Positions 32,634-41,105 of a stretch of 64,000 nt of DNA are shown here, piece by piece. A program made the position numbers and the translations under genes. Position 1 is the first letter of the stretch. The number at the start of each line of letters is the position of its first letter. Source of the DNA: Microbacterium aurum (GTDB lineage: Bacteria; Actinomycetota; Actinomycetes; Actinomycetales; Microbacteriaceae). The stretch is from NCBI RefSeq assembly GCF_016907815.1, contig NZ_JAFBCQ010000001.1:992001-1056000 (forward strand), in the 5' to 3' direction. The notes beneath the pieces were generated by a model. That model ran no database searches. It saw nothing but the letters and a program-made list of their open reading frames with translations, and was not told the origin of the DNA.

Positions 32634-33690
32634 CTCGCGAGCCGCCAGTGCGCGTCCATTCTGCGCAGGAGCGCCGGGTGGGACATGAGTCGCCATGCCT
32701 CGTCGTAGACGACCCATCTGCGGCCCCCGTTGGGGTCGAGCAGGGCGGCTTCCATCCATGCGGATGAGCAGGTCATCAGCACCGAAATCGGCGTGCTGTT
32801 TCTCGGTGACGCGCGACAGATCGAGACTGACCATCGGCAGCGACGGGTCGAACCTGACGGTGCTCGGCCCGTCGAACAGGCCCGCCAGGTCCCCGGCGAC
32901 GAGGCGGCGCAGCGCGTGGCCGACCTGGCGGCCGTCCTCGGTGAGTCGGCCGTCCGGGTCGTCGGCGTGGTCGGGGCGCAGCAGCCGGTCGACCACCATC
33001 GGCAGGATCGGCACGTCCGCGTCGCGCACCGCGCCGGCCAGGGCGGTGTCGATCGCGGTGTGCTCCAACGGCGCCAACCGCCGATCTAGCACCGTCTCCG
33101 TCAAGGCTCCGAGCAGAGCGCGGCGTCGCGCGGCGAGGGTGGTGGCCCACTCCTGGTCGGACAGGCCGCCGGGCCGGTAGCCCTCATCCAATGGGTTGAG
33201 CCTGTTGCCCATCCCGTGCCCGAGGATGATCGCTTTTCCGCCGACTGCTTCCGCGACGCCGGAGTGCTCGCCTTTGGGGTCGCCGGGAACGTAGACGCGG
33301 TACCCGAAGGGCAGACCGCGGGTGTAGAGGCTCTTGGCGAGCGACGATTTCCCGGAGCCGACGATCCCGGCCAGGATCAGGTTCGGCGCGGTGATGATGC
33401 CCCTGCGGTACAACTCCCACGGGTCGTACACGAACGATGAGCCGCTGTAGAGGTCTTGGCCGATGAAGATTCCCGCGGCTCCGAGCCCGGCTTCGGCCAG
33501 GAACGGGTACTGCCCAGCGAGCACGGCGCTGGTGTCCTGATGCCGGGGCACTCGGAAGCGGCCCGGTGTCCTCAGCGCCGCCGGGCCGGGCTCGCCGGCG
33601 GCGGACAGGTAGACCGTGGCGCGGCGCTCGGCCCGTTCGGCGGCGGCCTTGGCCTGGGCCGCTTCCTTCTCGACGTGACGCTGCTCGGCG
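32630..33690 (-). pseudogene. VirB4/TraC-like conjugation ATPase fragment
   Basis: The minus strand encodes HVEKEAAQAKAAAERAERRA, then LAGQYPFLAEAGLG, the Walker A region LILAGIVGSGKSSLAKSLYT, and RVYVPGDPKGEHSGVAEAVGG. Near 32790 a frameshift separates VSLDLSRVTE from VLMTCSSAWMEAALLD, and the Walker B-like block RRWVVYDEAWRLMS follows. The fragment is cut at both sides: against the relaxase at about 32630 and against an ECF sigma gene at about 33690. Type IV secretion ATPases of this group are encoded in actinobacterial conjugative elements. Confidence 0.8.
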
Positions 33691-34672
33691 CCGAACGCGC
33701 AGCGCGCGCCTCTTACGGCCGGCTCGTCGCGCTCCTCGCGGCCGGCACGAGCGACCTCGCCCTCGCCGAGGACGCGCTCAGCGACGCCTTCGAGCGCGCA
33801 CTGCGCACCTGGCCGTCGACCGGTGTCCCCGCCAACCCCGAGGGATGGCTGATGACAGTCGCGCGCAACCGGCTCCGGGATCTCTTCCGTTCTGCCGCGA
33901 CGCGACGCACCGATCTCCCAGAACACCTCGTCATCGCCGTGGACGACGCCGATCCCCAGGCCATTCCGGATCGGCGGCTTGAGCTGCTCCTCGCCTGCGC
34001 CCACCCGGCCATCGATCCCGCCGTCCGCGCGCCGCTCATGCTCCAGGTGGTGCTCGGCTTCGACGCGCGACGGATCGCGACGGTCTTCGCGATCGAACCC
34101 GCGGCGATGGCGCAGCGGCTCGTCCGCGCGAAACGCCGCATCCGCGACGCCGGCATCCGGTTCCGCATCCCAACTCGTGACGAGATGCCGATGCGCGTGA
34201 CCGCGGTGCTGGAGGCGATCTACGGCGCGTACTCGATCGACTGGCTCGACCAGGGGGACCGTATGCCGACTCGGTCGCCGACGAGGCACGTTGGCTCGCG
34301 GTGCTCACCGCCACGCTGCTGGACACCGAGCCCGAGGCGTGGGGACTCGCCGTCCTGCTCACCTTCGCGCAGTCGCGCGCCCCGGTCAGAGCGCAGCGGG
34401 GGTGGGCCCCGCTTGACGAGCAAGAGACAACGCTCTGGGATCGCGCACTGATCCGGGAGGGCGAGCGGCTCCTCCGTCGAGCGTCCGCTCTGGGTGCGCC
34501 GCTCGGTCGGTTCCAACTCGAAGCGGCCATCCAATCGGTTCACTGCGATCGTGCGCGAACAGGCACCGTGGACCAGGCCTCGCTACGCAAGCTCTATCGC
34601 GGGCTCGTCACCGTCCACCCCACTCGGGGCGCGCTTGCGGCGCTTCGGGCCGTGGAGAACGGGTTCCGATGA
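33691..34672 (+). pseudogene. ECF sigma factor (SigJ/ECF42-like), truncated and frameshifted
   Basis: The frame has RASYGRLVALLAAGTSDLALAEDALSDAFERALRTWP (region 2), PEGWLMTVARNRLRDLFR, the middle PDRRLELLLACAHPAIDPA (the DDR-L-h-h-h-F-x-C-C-H-P pattern of this sigma group) and region 4 VLGFDARRIATVFAIEPAAMAQRLVRAKRRIR. The first ten or so residues are replaced by the junction with the VirB4-like fragment. A one-base change near 34255-34262 moves the C-terminal extension (EARWLAVLTATLLDTEPEAWGL onward, stop 34672) to another frame. It is not expected to work. The interval 34673-34956 holds no supported gene. Confidence 0.8.
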
Positions 34673-34956
34673 AGGAAGTCGTTCAGGACGGCGCAGGCGA
34701 CAGGACTCCTCTGCTCACCGCGGAGGTAGCCCCGTCGCCAACACCGCCCTCGCCTGCGAACTGGCCGACTGTGCTGGTCCGTGCCCGTGATGACTGGCCC
34801 TCCCAGACTGCTCGCCTCCGCGCGCGACGGAAGGCATGCAGCGTGAAGAGTGGACCGGTGGTTCGCCTGTGAGCAGTCTCCCAGGGCCACGCTCGACTTC
34901 AGGCAAGCCGGAATGCTCTCGCCGAAAAGGGTCATGCGGTAACCAATCCGCGCACA

Positions 34957-35727
34957 TCAGTCGACCACGCGCACGTCGACGCCGCCGCGACGCAGGGCGC
35001 GAATGTCGGCGGCCGGGGCGCCGGCATCCGTGACCAGGACGTCCACGCCGGTCGCGGCGGCGACCGGCACCAGCGACGCCTCGCCGAACTTGCTGGAATC
35101 CAGAAGGGCGATCACCCGGTCGGCCGCGGCCACCATCTTCTTCCGCACGGCCGCCTCGAGCGGATTGGGGTCGGTGAAGCCGCGATCTAGGGTCAGCCCG
35201 GTGGCCGACACGAAGGCCGTATTGCCGTGGAAGCCGTCGAAGAACGCCTCCGCCTGGGGACCGACGTAGGTGAACGACATGTCCCGGAGGATGCCGCCGC
35301 TGGAGAGCACCGTGACCTGGGGAACGAGGAAGCTGAGCTCGTTGGCCGTGTAGAGCCCGTTGGTCACGACGGTCAGGTTCCGGCGGTCGCGGAGGTGTTG
35401 GATCATCGCGGTGACGGTCGTGCCGCCTTCGAGCAGTAGGACGTCTCCGTCGTCCACGAGATTCTCGGCGGCATAGCGGGCGATGCGGGCTTTGAGTGGA
35501 GCATTGACCTGCTGTTTGGCCGCATACCGCGGCTCGGCTCCGATCGTGCGCGCGAGCGACACCGCCCCGTGACTGCGCTGCACCCGGCCGCCGGCCTGCA
35601 GCGCGTCGAGGTCTCGGCGGATCGTCATGTCCGAGACGCCGTAGCGGCCGCTGAGGTCCACGACCGTCGCCTGACCGCGGTCCTCGAGGTGGCGGAGGAT
35701 GTCCGCTCGGCGCTCGGCGTTCCGCAC
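34957..35727 (-). CDS. DeoR-family sugar-responsive regulator
   Basis: This 256-residue protein has an N-terminal DeoR winged helix: VVDLSGRYGVSDMTIRRDLDAL then GRVQRSHGAV. The C-terminal DeoR sensor domain shows LLEGGTTVTAMIQHL, the phosphate-binding VVTNGLYTAN, LSSGGILRDMSFTYVGPQAE, and the ADRVIALLDSSKFG motif. Effectors of this family are usually phosphorylated sugars. It is divergent from the isomerase operon, and a TGTTCG-TT-CGAACA palindrome lies in the shared promoter region, so it probably represses both directions. Confidence 0.94.
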   Translation of the reverse strand: MRNAERRADILRHLEDRGQATVVDLSGRYGVSDMTIRRDLDALQAGGRVQRSHGAVSLARTIGAEPRYAAKQQVNAPLKARIARYAAENLVDDGDVLLLEGGTTVTAMIQHLRDRRNLTVVTNGLYTANELSFLVPQVTVLSSGGILRDMSFTYVGPQAEAFFDGFHGNTAFVSATGLTLDRGFTDPNPLEAAVRKKMVAAADRVIALLDSSKFGEASLVPVAAATGVDVLVTDAGAPAADIRALRRGGVDVRVVD

Positions 35728-35780
35728 GATGATCCCTTCGTCGCTGAATGAAGGATAGCCGAGCGATCGCCCGGCAAGGA

Positions 35781-35794
35781 TGTTCGTTCGAACA
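35781..35794. promoter_or_regulatory. DeoR-type operator candidate
   Basis: TGTTCGTTCGAACA has perfect six-base arms. It lies between the divergent DeoR gene and the isomerase operon, directly upstream of a likely -10 element TTAGAG and the ATG at 35817. Confidence 0.55.
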
Positions 35795-35816
35795 AGAAGT
35801 CTGTTAGAGTCAACGC

Positions 35817-36401
35817 ATGGATCTCGCAGTCGATAAACTCGTCCACGATTTCGGAATCGCCGGCTCGCTCGCCGACGGCGACGTCGTCGAACGGCGCCTC
35901 AGCGATCTGGGCGGCACGTTCGCCGATGACGACGCCCTCCGAGACGCCGCCGCCGCAAACGACCGCATCGTGTACACCGTGACGAGCGCCGCCGGCGGCG
36001 ACGGAGAAGGCGACCTCGGCTACGGCCTCGGCGTGCTGCAGCCCGGGCGGGTCGGCGACGAATACCACCTCACCAAGGGGCACCTGCACGCCTGGCGTCC
36101 GGCCGCCGAGGTCTACATCGGGCTGCGAGGAAGCGGTGCGATGCTGCTGCAGGACGAGGACGGCGGCGGCAGCCGGCTGGTCCCGTTCGGCGCAGGAGAG
36201 ATCGTCTACGTCCCCGGCGACACCGCCCACCGTACCGTGAACACCGGCGACGAGCCGCTGGTGTACCTCGGCGTGTACCCGGCCAGAGCGGGCCACGACT
36301 ACGGCGCGCTGGCCGAGAGCAACTTCCGGCACGTCGTGCTCGCCGGGCCGGACGGGCCTGTGCTGCGCGAGCGCCGCGAGCTCGACGAGGAGAGGAGCTG
36401 A
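35817..36401 (+). CDS. Cupin-type phosphoglucose isomerase-like protein
   Basis: This 194-residue protein matches the cupin phosphoglucose isomerase family (PF06560). YHLTKGHLHAW gives two metal-binding His, AEVYIGLRGSGAMLLQ the Glu and beta-barrel strand, and PGDTAHRTVNTG the third His. Cytoplasmic, with no signal peptide. It is first gene of a five-gene isomerase/kinase run and starts 23 bases after the operator candidate. It likely interconverts an aldose and ketose phosphate in the island's pathway; the exact substrate is not shown. Confidence 0.88.
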   Translation: MDLAVDKLVHDFGIAGSLADGDVVERRLSDLGGTFADDDALRDAAAANDRIVYTVTSAAGGDGEGDLGYGLGVLQPGRVGDEYHLTKGHLHAWRPAAEVYIGLRGSGAMLLQDEDGGGSRLVPFGAGEIVYVPGDTAHRTVNTGDEPLVYLGVYPARAGHDYGALAESNFRHVVLAGPDGPVLRERRELDEERS

Positions 36402-36403
36402 CG

Positions 36404-36799
36404 ATGTCCGAGCAGATCATCGGAGAGATCCCCGACGGCGTGCCGCCGGTGACGCAGACCGACCGCCCGTGGGGGTCGTTCCGCCAGTACGCGCACAACC
36501 GTCCCGTCACGGTCAGCCTGATGACGGTGGAGCCGGGTCGGCGTCTCAGCCTGCAGTCCCATCCCGGACGCGGCGAGCTGTGGATCGTGCTCGACGCCGG
36601 CGCCATCGTGCAGGTCGACGACGAGCAGTGGGAGGCCGAGGCGGGCGAGGAGATCTGGATCCCGGCGAACGGCCGTCACCGCCTCGGCAGCGCCGGCGCA
36701 CGCGTGCGCGTGCTCGAGGTCGCGTTCGGCAACTGGCAGCAGGACGACATCGTCCGGTACGCCGACGACTACGACCGCCCGAAGGAGGGCGAGGCATGA
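36404..36799 (+). CDS. Cupin protein related to type II mannose-6-phosphate isomerase
   Basis: This 131-residue single cupin is equivalent to the C-terminal domain of ManC/type II phosphomannose isomerase. Its features are TDRPWGSFRQYAHNR, VEPGRRLSLQSHPGRGELWIVL (metal-binding His and Glu), IWIPANGRHRLGSAG and LEVAFGNWQQDDIVRYADDYDR, the last being the family signature ending. It starts two bases after the previous stop and overlaps the next gene by four bases, so the isomerases are made together. Confidence 0.88.
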   Translation: MSEQIIGEIPDGVPPVTQTDRPWGSFRQYAHNRPVTVSLMTVEPGRRLSLQSHPGRGELWIVLDAGAIVQVDDEQWEAEAGEEIWIPANGRHRLGSAGARVRVLEVAFGNWQQDDIVRYADDYDRPKEGEA

Positions 36800-38577
36800 C
36801 CGTCGCCGAGGCGTTCCGACGCACCACCCAGAACCTGCTGCCGGCCCGGCCCGAGCCGGTGGATGGCTACGACGTCTACCCCACTCATCCCATGCGCGCG
36901 GGCGCGATCGCGATCGGACACGACGCGCTGGCCGCTCGCCTGGCCGGTGTCTCCCGCGTCGTGATCGACGGCTTCGGGGGCGTGCTCTGGGAGGAGTTCC
37001 GGGGACGGCTCGATGCGGCGCTGACCGACCGCGGCCGCACGGTCGCCTGGCACGACGTGTCGGCGGCACTCCGTCCCGCCGCGGACGTCGACGCGATCGT
37101 CGAGCCCTTCCTCGGCGGCGACGACCCGCTGTTCGGCACCCGGTTCACGGGAACCCTCGCCGACTTCTTCGACCCGGCGGCGCTGGCCGGCATCCGGCCC
37201 GATCCGACGGCGGACCTGTCCATCGTGTACGGCACCGGCGCGGCGCTGGCGGCGTGGGACGCGCCGATCGTCTACCTCGATGTGCCGAAGAACGAGATCC
37301 AGTTCCGCGCGCGCGCCGGCGCCGTGCGCAACCTCGGAGCGGCGGTCGCGACCGATCACCGCTCGACGTACAGGCGCTGCTACTTCGTCGACTGGCCGGC
37401 GCTCACGGCCCACCGCGCGAGCCTGCTCGGCAGGATCGACGTGATCGTGGACGAGCAGCGGCCGGAGGAACCCGCCCACGCCGCGGGCGCCGACGTGCGC
37501 GAGGCGCTCGACCGGCTCGCGCACGGCGTGTTCCGGCCCCGCCCGTGGTTCGAGCCCGGCCCCTGGGGCGGACAGTGGATGAAGCGGCGGTTCGCCCAGC
37601 TTCCACAGGACGTCCCCAACTACGCCTGGTCGTTCGAGTTCATCTCGCCGGAGAACGGCCTGCTGCTGGAGAGCGACGGTGCGGTGCTGGAGGTCTCCTT
37701 CGACACGCTGATGGCCGTCGGCCACCGTGCGGTGCTCGGCGAGAGCGCGGACCGGTTCGGGCACGCGTTCCCCATCCGATTCGACTTCCTCGACACGGTC
37801 GACGGCGGCAACCTGTCCATCCAGGTGCACCCCCGCCCGGAGTACATCCGGCGCGGCTTCGGTGAGGCGTTCACGCAGGACGAGACCTACTACATCCTCG
37901 ACTGCGAGCCCGGCGCCGAGGTGTATCTCGGACTCACCGAGGACGCCGACCCGGCGGCGTTCCGTGCCGAGCTGGAGCGCAGCGTCGCCGAGGCCGCGCC
38001 CGCCGACATCGACCGCTTCGTGCAGCGGCATCCGGCGTCGCGGCACGACCTGTTCCTCATCCCCAGCGGCACCGTGCACAGCTCCGCGCGGGGCAACCTC
38101 GTGCTGGAGATCAGCGCGACGCCGTACATCTTCACGTTCAAGCTGTACGACTGGATGCGCCTCGACCTGGAGGGCCGCCCGCGCCCCCTGAACATCGACC
38201 GGGCGTTCGAGAACCTGGAGACCGACCGGCGAGGAGAGCGGATCCGCCGCGAGTTCATCTCCCGGCCGCGCGAGATCGCCTCGGGGGAGAGCTGGCGTCT
38301 GCTGCACCTGCCCACCCACGAGGAGCACTTCTACGACGTCCATCGCCTCGAGTTCACCGGCGCGGGCTCCGTCGAACTGCCCACCGACGACAGCTGCCAG
38401 GTGCTGAGCCTGGTGGAGGGCGACGAGGTCGTGGTGGAAGCCGGCGGCATGAGCCGCACCGTCCGCTACGCCGAGACGTTCGTGGTGCCGGCCGCGGCCG
38501 GCAGCTTCACGTTGCACGCCGCGCAGCCCGCGAAGGTGCTCACGGCGTTCATCAAGAAGGGCCGAGGGCCGGAGTGA
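36796..38577 (+). CDS. Large class I mannose-6-phosphate isomerase-like protein
   Basis: This 593-residue protein has two parts. Residues 1-205 form a P-loop-free alpha/beta domain (VVIDGFGGVLWEEFRGRLDA) seen in long ManA-like proteins. Residues 240-590 form the ManA beta-barrel with zinc ligands in LSIQVHPRPEYIRRGF (Gln and His), DETYYILDCEPGAEVYLGL (Glu) and FLIPSGTVHSSARGNLVLEIS (His). Ordinary ManA is about 400 residues, so the extra N-terminal domain is notable. It starts at ATG 36796 overlapping the cupin stop, and its stop overlaps the kinase start. Confidence 0.88.
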   Translation: MTVAEAFRRTTQNLLPARPEPVDGYDVYPTHPMRAGAIAIGHDALAARLAGVSRVVIDGFGGVLWEEFRGRLDAALTDRGRTVAWHDVSAALRPAADVDAIVEPFLGGDDPLFGTRFTGTLADFFDPAALAGIRPDPTADLSIVYGTGAALAAWDAPIVYLDVPKNEIQFRARAGAVRNLGAAVATDHRSTYRRCYFVDWPALTAHRASLLGRIDVIVDEQRPEEPAHAAGADVREALDRLAHGVFRPRPWFEPGPWGGQWMKRRFAQLPQDVPNYAWSFEFISPENGLLLESDGAVLEVSFDTLMAVGHRAVLGESADRFGHAFPIRFDFLDTVDGGNLSIQVHPRPEYIRRGFGEAFTQDETYYILDCEPGAEVYLGLTEDADPAAFRAELERSVAEAAPADIDRFVQRHPASRHDLFLIPSGTVHSSARGNLVLEISATPYIFTFKLYDWMRLDLEGRPRPLNIDRAFENLETDRRGERIRREFISRPREIASGESWRLLHLPTHEEHFYDVHRLEFTGAGSVELPTDDSCQVLSLVEGDEVVVEAGGMSRTVRYAETFVVPAAAGSFTLHAAQPAKVLTAFIKKGRGPE

Positions 38578-39479
38578 GCGGGTACGCCCTCGGCATCGAC
38601 GCCGGCGGCACCAGCACCGTCGCGGTGATCGCCGATGGGGCCGGCCGGGTGGTCGGCGAAGGACGAGCCGGCGCGGCGAACCCCGACGACGTCGGCGCCG
38701 ACGGAATGGCCGCCGCGCTGCGCGCCGCGACGGAGGCGGCGCGCTCGGCCGCGGGCGTCCGCGCCGACCTCGAGACGGCCTTCCTCGGGGTGGCGGGCGT
38801 GATCTCCGAGGACGACCGCGCGCTCGTGCGGTCAGCCGCGGCCGGCCTGGCACGACGCATCGAGGTCGACCACGACTGCCGGATCGCCCTGGCCGGGGGG
38901 CTGTCCGGCCGGCCAGGCATCGTGCTCATCGCCGGCACCGGATCGTCCTGCTACGGGCGCACCGCCGGCGGTCGGGACTGGCGCGCCGGCGGCTGGGGAG
39001 CCCTCGCCGGCGACGAGGGCGGCTCGTACTGGCTCGGCGTCGGTGCGTTGCGCGCGGCGGTGCGGTCGGCCGATGGCCGTGGCCCGCGGTCGACGCTGGA
39101 GGAGCCGGTTCTCGCCCATCTCGGTCTGACCGGCTTCGACGAGCTGCTCGGGCGGCTGCACGTGGAGGGCGCCACCCGCGCCGAGATCGCCGCACTCGCA
39201 CCGTCCGTGATCGCCGCCGCCCGCGAGGGTGACGAGGCGGCCGCGGGGCTGCTCGCGGCCGCCGCCCGAGAGCTCGCCGGCTGTGTGCGGGCCGTCGCCG
39301 CGCGCCTCGAGCTGGAGCAGGTGGAGGTCGCCCTGGTGGGCGGGCTGTTCGCCGCCGGCGCGATCCTGCGCGATCCGCTGGAGCACGCCGTGGCCTCGCT
39401 GGTGCCCGGGGCGAGGCTGGTCGACGCGGAGCGGCCTCCGGCGGTCGGAGCCGCGCTGCTGGCGGGCGACCTGGGCTGA
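38574..39479 (+). CDS. BadF/BadG-type sugar kinase (N-acetylglucosamine kinase-like)
   Basis: This 301-residue ASKHA-fold ATPase has the phosphate-1 motif YALGIDAGGTSTVAVIADGAG, the connect region HDCRIALAGGLSGRPGIVLIAGTGSSCYGR (phosphate-2), LAGDEGGSYWLG, and the adenosine motif VALVGGLFAAG. This matches BcrAD_BadFG sugar kinases such as GlcNAc/glucosamine kinases. The GTG start at 38574 overlaps the ManA-like stop. It would phosphorylate the incoming sugar so the isomerases can act. Confidence 0.9.
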   Translation: MSGYALGIDAGGTSTVAVIADGAGRVVGEGRAGAANPDDVGADGMAAALRAATEAARSAAGVRADLETAFLGVAGVISEDDRALVRSAAAGLARRIEVDHDCRIALAGGLSGRPGIVLIAGTGSSCYGRTAGGRDWRAGGWGALAGDEGGSYWLGVGALRAAVRSADGRGPRSTLEEPVLAHLGLTGFDELLGRLHVEGATRAEIAALAPSVIAAAREGDEAAAGLLAAAARELAGCVRAVAARLELEQVEVALVGGLFAAGAILRDPLEHAVASLVPGARLVDAERPPAVGAALLAGDLG

Positions 39480-39540
39480 GCCCGTCACGCGCCGGCGCGC
39501 ACTCCGGCTCGTCGCGTGGATCTCGATGCGACCGTCGCGC

Positions 39541-40359
39541 TCAGCGCGTCGGCCCGCGGCGAAGCGGCATCTGCTCCGCATTGCCGCGGGTGATCGCCGC
39601 CAGGGCCGCGTCATCGAGTCCCGAGGCGGCCAGCTGCAGCGCCGTCGGGACCGGCTCCTGCACCGGGAACCCGCTGCCGAAGACCCAGCGCCCCGGATCC
39701 TCGCCCAGCAGCTTAGCGACGCCCAGCGGGCCGTTCACATGCCAGAGGTCGAAGCGCACCCACGCAGGCACGTCGTCGGCGAGGTGGCGCGCCACCTCGC
39801 CGTACTCCGCCCGGTTGAGCCCGCTGATCACCAGCGGATGCGGCGGCGCGCTCCGGATGAGATCGGCGATGTCACGCAGCTCGAGCTCGCGCGACGACGA
39901 CATCGGATGCCTGCTGCGGGCGTCGTCCAGCCGCACGATCAGCTGCAGCGGCAATCCGGCGGCGGCGCAGGCGTCGATCAGCGCGCCCGCGTCGACCGCG
40001 CGGCATCCGTGGAAGCCGGGCGCGACCCGGATGCCGGCGAAGCCGGTGTCCGCGGCCCACGCCAGCTCCTCGCGCCATGCGCCGTCTCGCGGGTCCAGCA
40101 CCGCGAACGGGTGCAGCACGGCGTCCCCGGCGCAGGCCCCCCAGCACACCTCGTTGCCGGTGCGGGTGTCGAAGCCGAACAGAGCGGCCAGGTGCGAGAC
40201 CCACACCCCGGTCAGGCCGTGACGGGCGGCATGGCCGCGCAGGTCGTCGGCGTCCGCGGCGGCGTGCAGCCGGTAGGGCCACTGACCGAGGAAGCAGGCG
40301 GTGTCCACCGCGCCGAACCGGGAGAAGCCGTCGAGCAGATCGCGGGCTGCGCGCGTCAT
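39541..40359 (-). CDS. Amidohydrolase-like TIM-barrel protein, metal site degenerate
   Basis: This 272-residue protein is related to the PF04909 amidohydrolase_2 group (ending FGSGFPVQEPVPTALQLA), but the usual N-terminal H-x-H is replaced by VDTACFLGQWPYR. The barrel His residues are also sparse; only VSHLAALFGFD and LRGHAARHG stand out. It may be a non-metal or non-catalytic homologue. Its start overlaps the end of the true amidohydrolase gene by four bases. It is the last gene of the ROK operon and faces the kinase gene end-to-end. Confidence 0.75.
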   Translation of the reverse strand: MTRAARDLLDGFSRFGAVDTACFLGQWPYRLHAAADADDLRGHAARHGLTGVWVSHLAALFGFDTRTGNEVCWGACAGDAVLHPFAVLDPRDGAWREELAWAADTGFAGIRVAPGFHGCRAVDAGALIDACAAAGLPLQLIVRLDDARSRHPMSSSRELELRDIADLIRSAPPHPLVISGLNRAEYGEVARHLADDVPAWVRFDLWHVNGPLGVAKLLGEDPGRWVFGSGFPVQEPVPTALQLAASGLDDAALAAITRGNAEQMPLRRGPTR

Positions 40360-41105
40360 GCCGCCACCTCCGCGAGCCAGCGGCGCGCCGTCCCGCCGAA
40401 CACGCGTTCCTCGTCCGGGGGTGTCAGCGACGCGGCGAGGACCTTGCCGACGTTCGCGACGAGGTCGACGTGGGGGAGGTCCGATCCGAACAGCACGCGA
40501 TCCGCGCCCAGGCGCCGCACGGCGAGCGCGACCTCGCCCGTGGAGATGAGGGTGCCCGAGGTGTCCACGGCGACGTTGGGCAGCTCGCGCACCGCGTTGA
40601 CCGCCGACTCGGCCTGGCCGCCGAGGTGCGCCATCAGGAAGCGCGTCTGCGGATGCCGCCGGGCGGCGCGCGCGATGTTCGCCGCGGTCGACTCGTAGGG
40701 GAACCCGCCGACCGTCTTCCGCCAGGCGTGCGTCAGGACGACGAGTCGGTGCTCGGCGGCGTACTCCAGGATCGGATCGGAGGTCTCGTCGTCGGCCAGC
40801 GTGGCGATCCACATCTTGACGCCGACCATGCCCCGCTCCTCGACGTTGTGGCGCAGGTCGTCCATCGTCGCCCTGCCGTAGCGGGGGTTGACGTAGCAGT
40901 ACCCGCGCAGCCGCTCGGGGTATCGCCGCAGCTCGCCCGCGAGGACGCGGTTCATCTCGCGGACGTCGTCCAGGCTCGGGTGCGGCCGGAAGTCGCCGAT
41001 GTTGCTGCACACGAACAGCTCGATGCCGAGCCGGTCGCCCACCTCGAACGCCGCGGGATCGAACCGGTCCTCCCGCAGGTGGGTGTGCATGTCGACGCCG
41101 GTCAT
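40356..41105 (-). CDS. Amidohydrolase-family metal-dependent hydrolase
   Basis: This 249-residue protein of the amidohydrolase_2 type has metal site residues in VDMHTHLRED (H-x-H), LVVLTHAWRKT (His), FLMAHLGGQAES (His) and DRVLFGSDLPHVD (catalytic Asp). This family hydrolyses or decarboxylates lactones and aromatic or sugar acids. It is translationally coupled to the aminotransferase upstream (four-base overlap) and the second amidohydrolase-like gene downstream. Confidence 0.88.
   Translation of the reverse strand: MTGVDMHTHLREDRFDPAAFEVGDRLGIELFVCSNIGDFRPHPSLDDVREMNRVLAGELRRYPERLRGYCYVNPRYGRATMDDLRHNVEERGMVGVKMWIATLADDETSDPILEYAAEHRLVVLTHAWRKTVGGFPYESTAANIARAARRHPQTRFLMAHLGGQAESAVNAVRELPNVAVDTSGTLISTGEVALAVRRLGADRVLFGSDLPHVDLVANVGKVLAASLTPPDEERVFGGTARRWLAEVAA

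Noticed and set aside
34669..34872. 68-codon frame starting in the sigma factor stop
   Set aside because: Proline/Arg-rich, no ribosome binding site and no motif; it follows a pseudogene, so it is probably chance.
36769..38853. Long antisense reading frame (about 690 codons) opposite the ManA-like gene
   Set aside because: It is a high-GC shadow of the real gene: Arg/Ala/Gly-rich with no domain, and the plus-strand frame has clear isomerase motifs.
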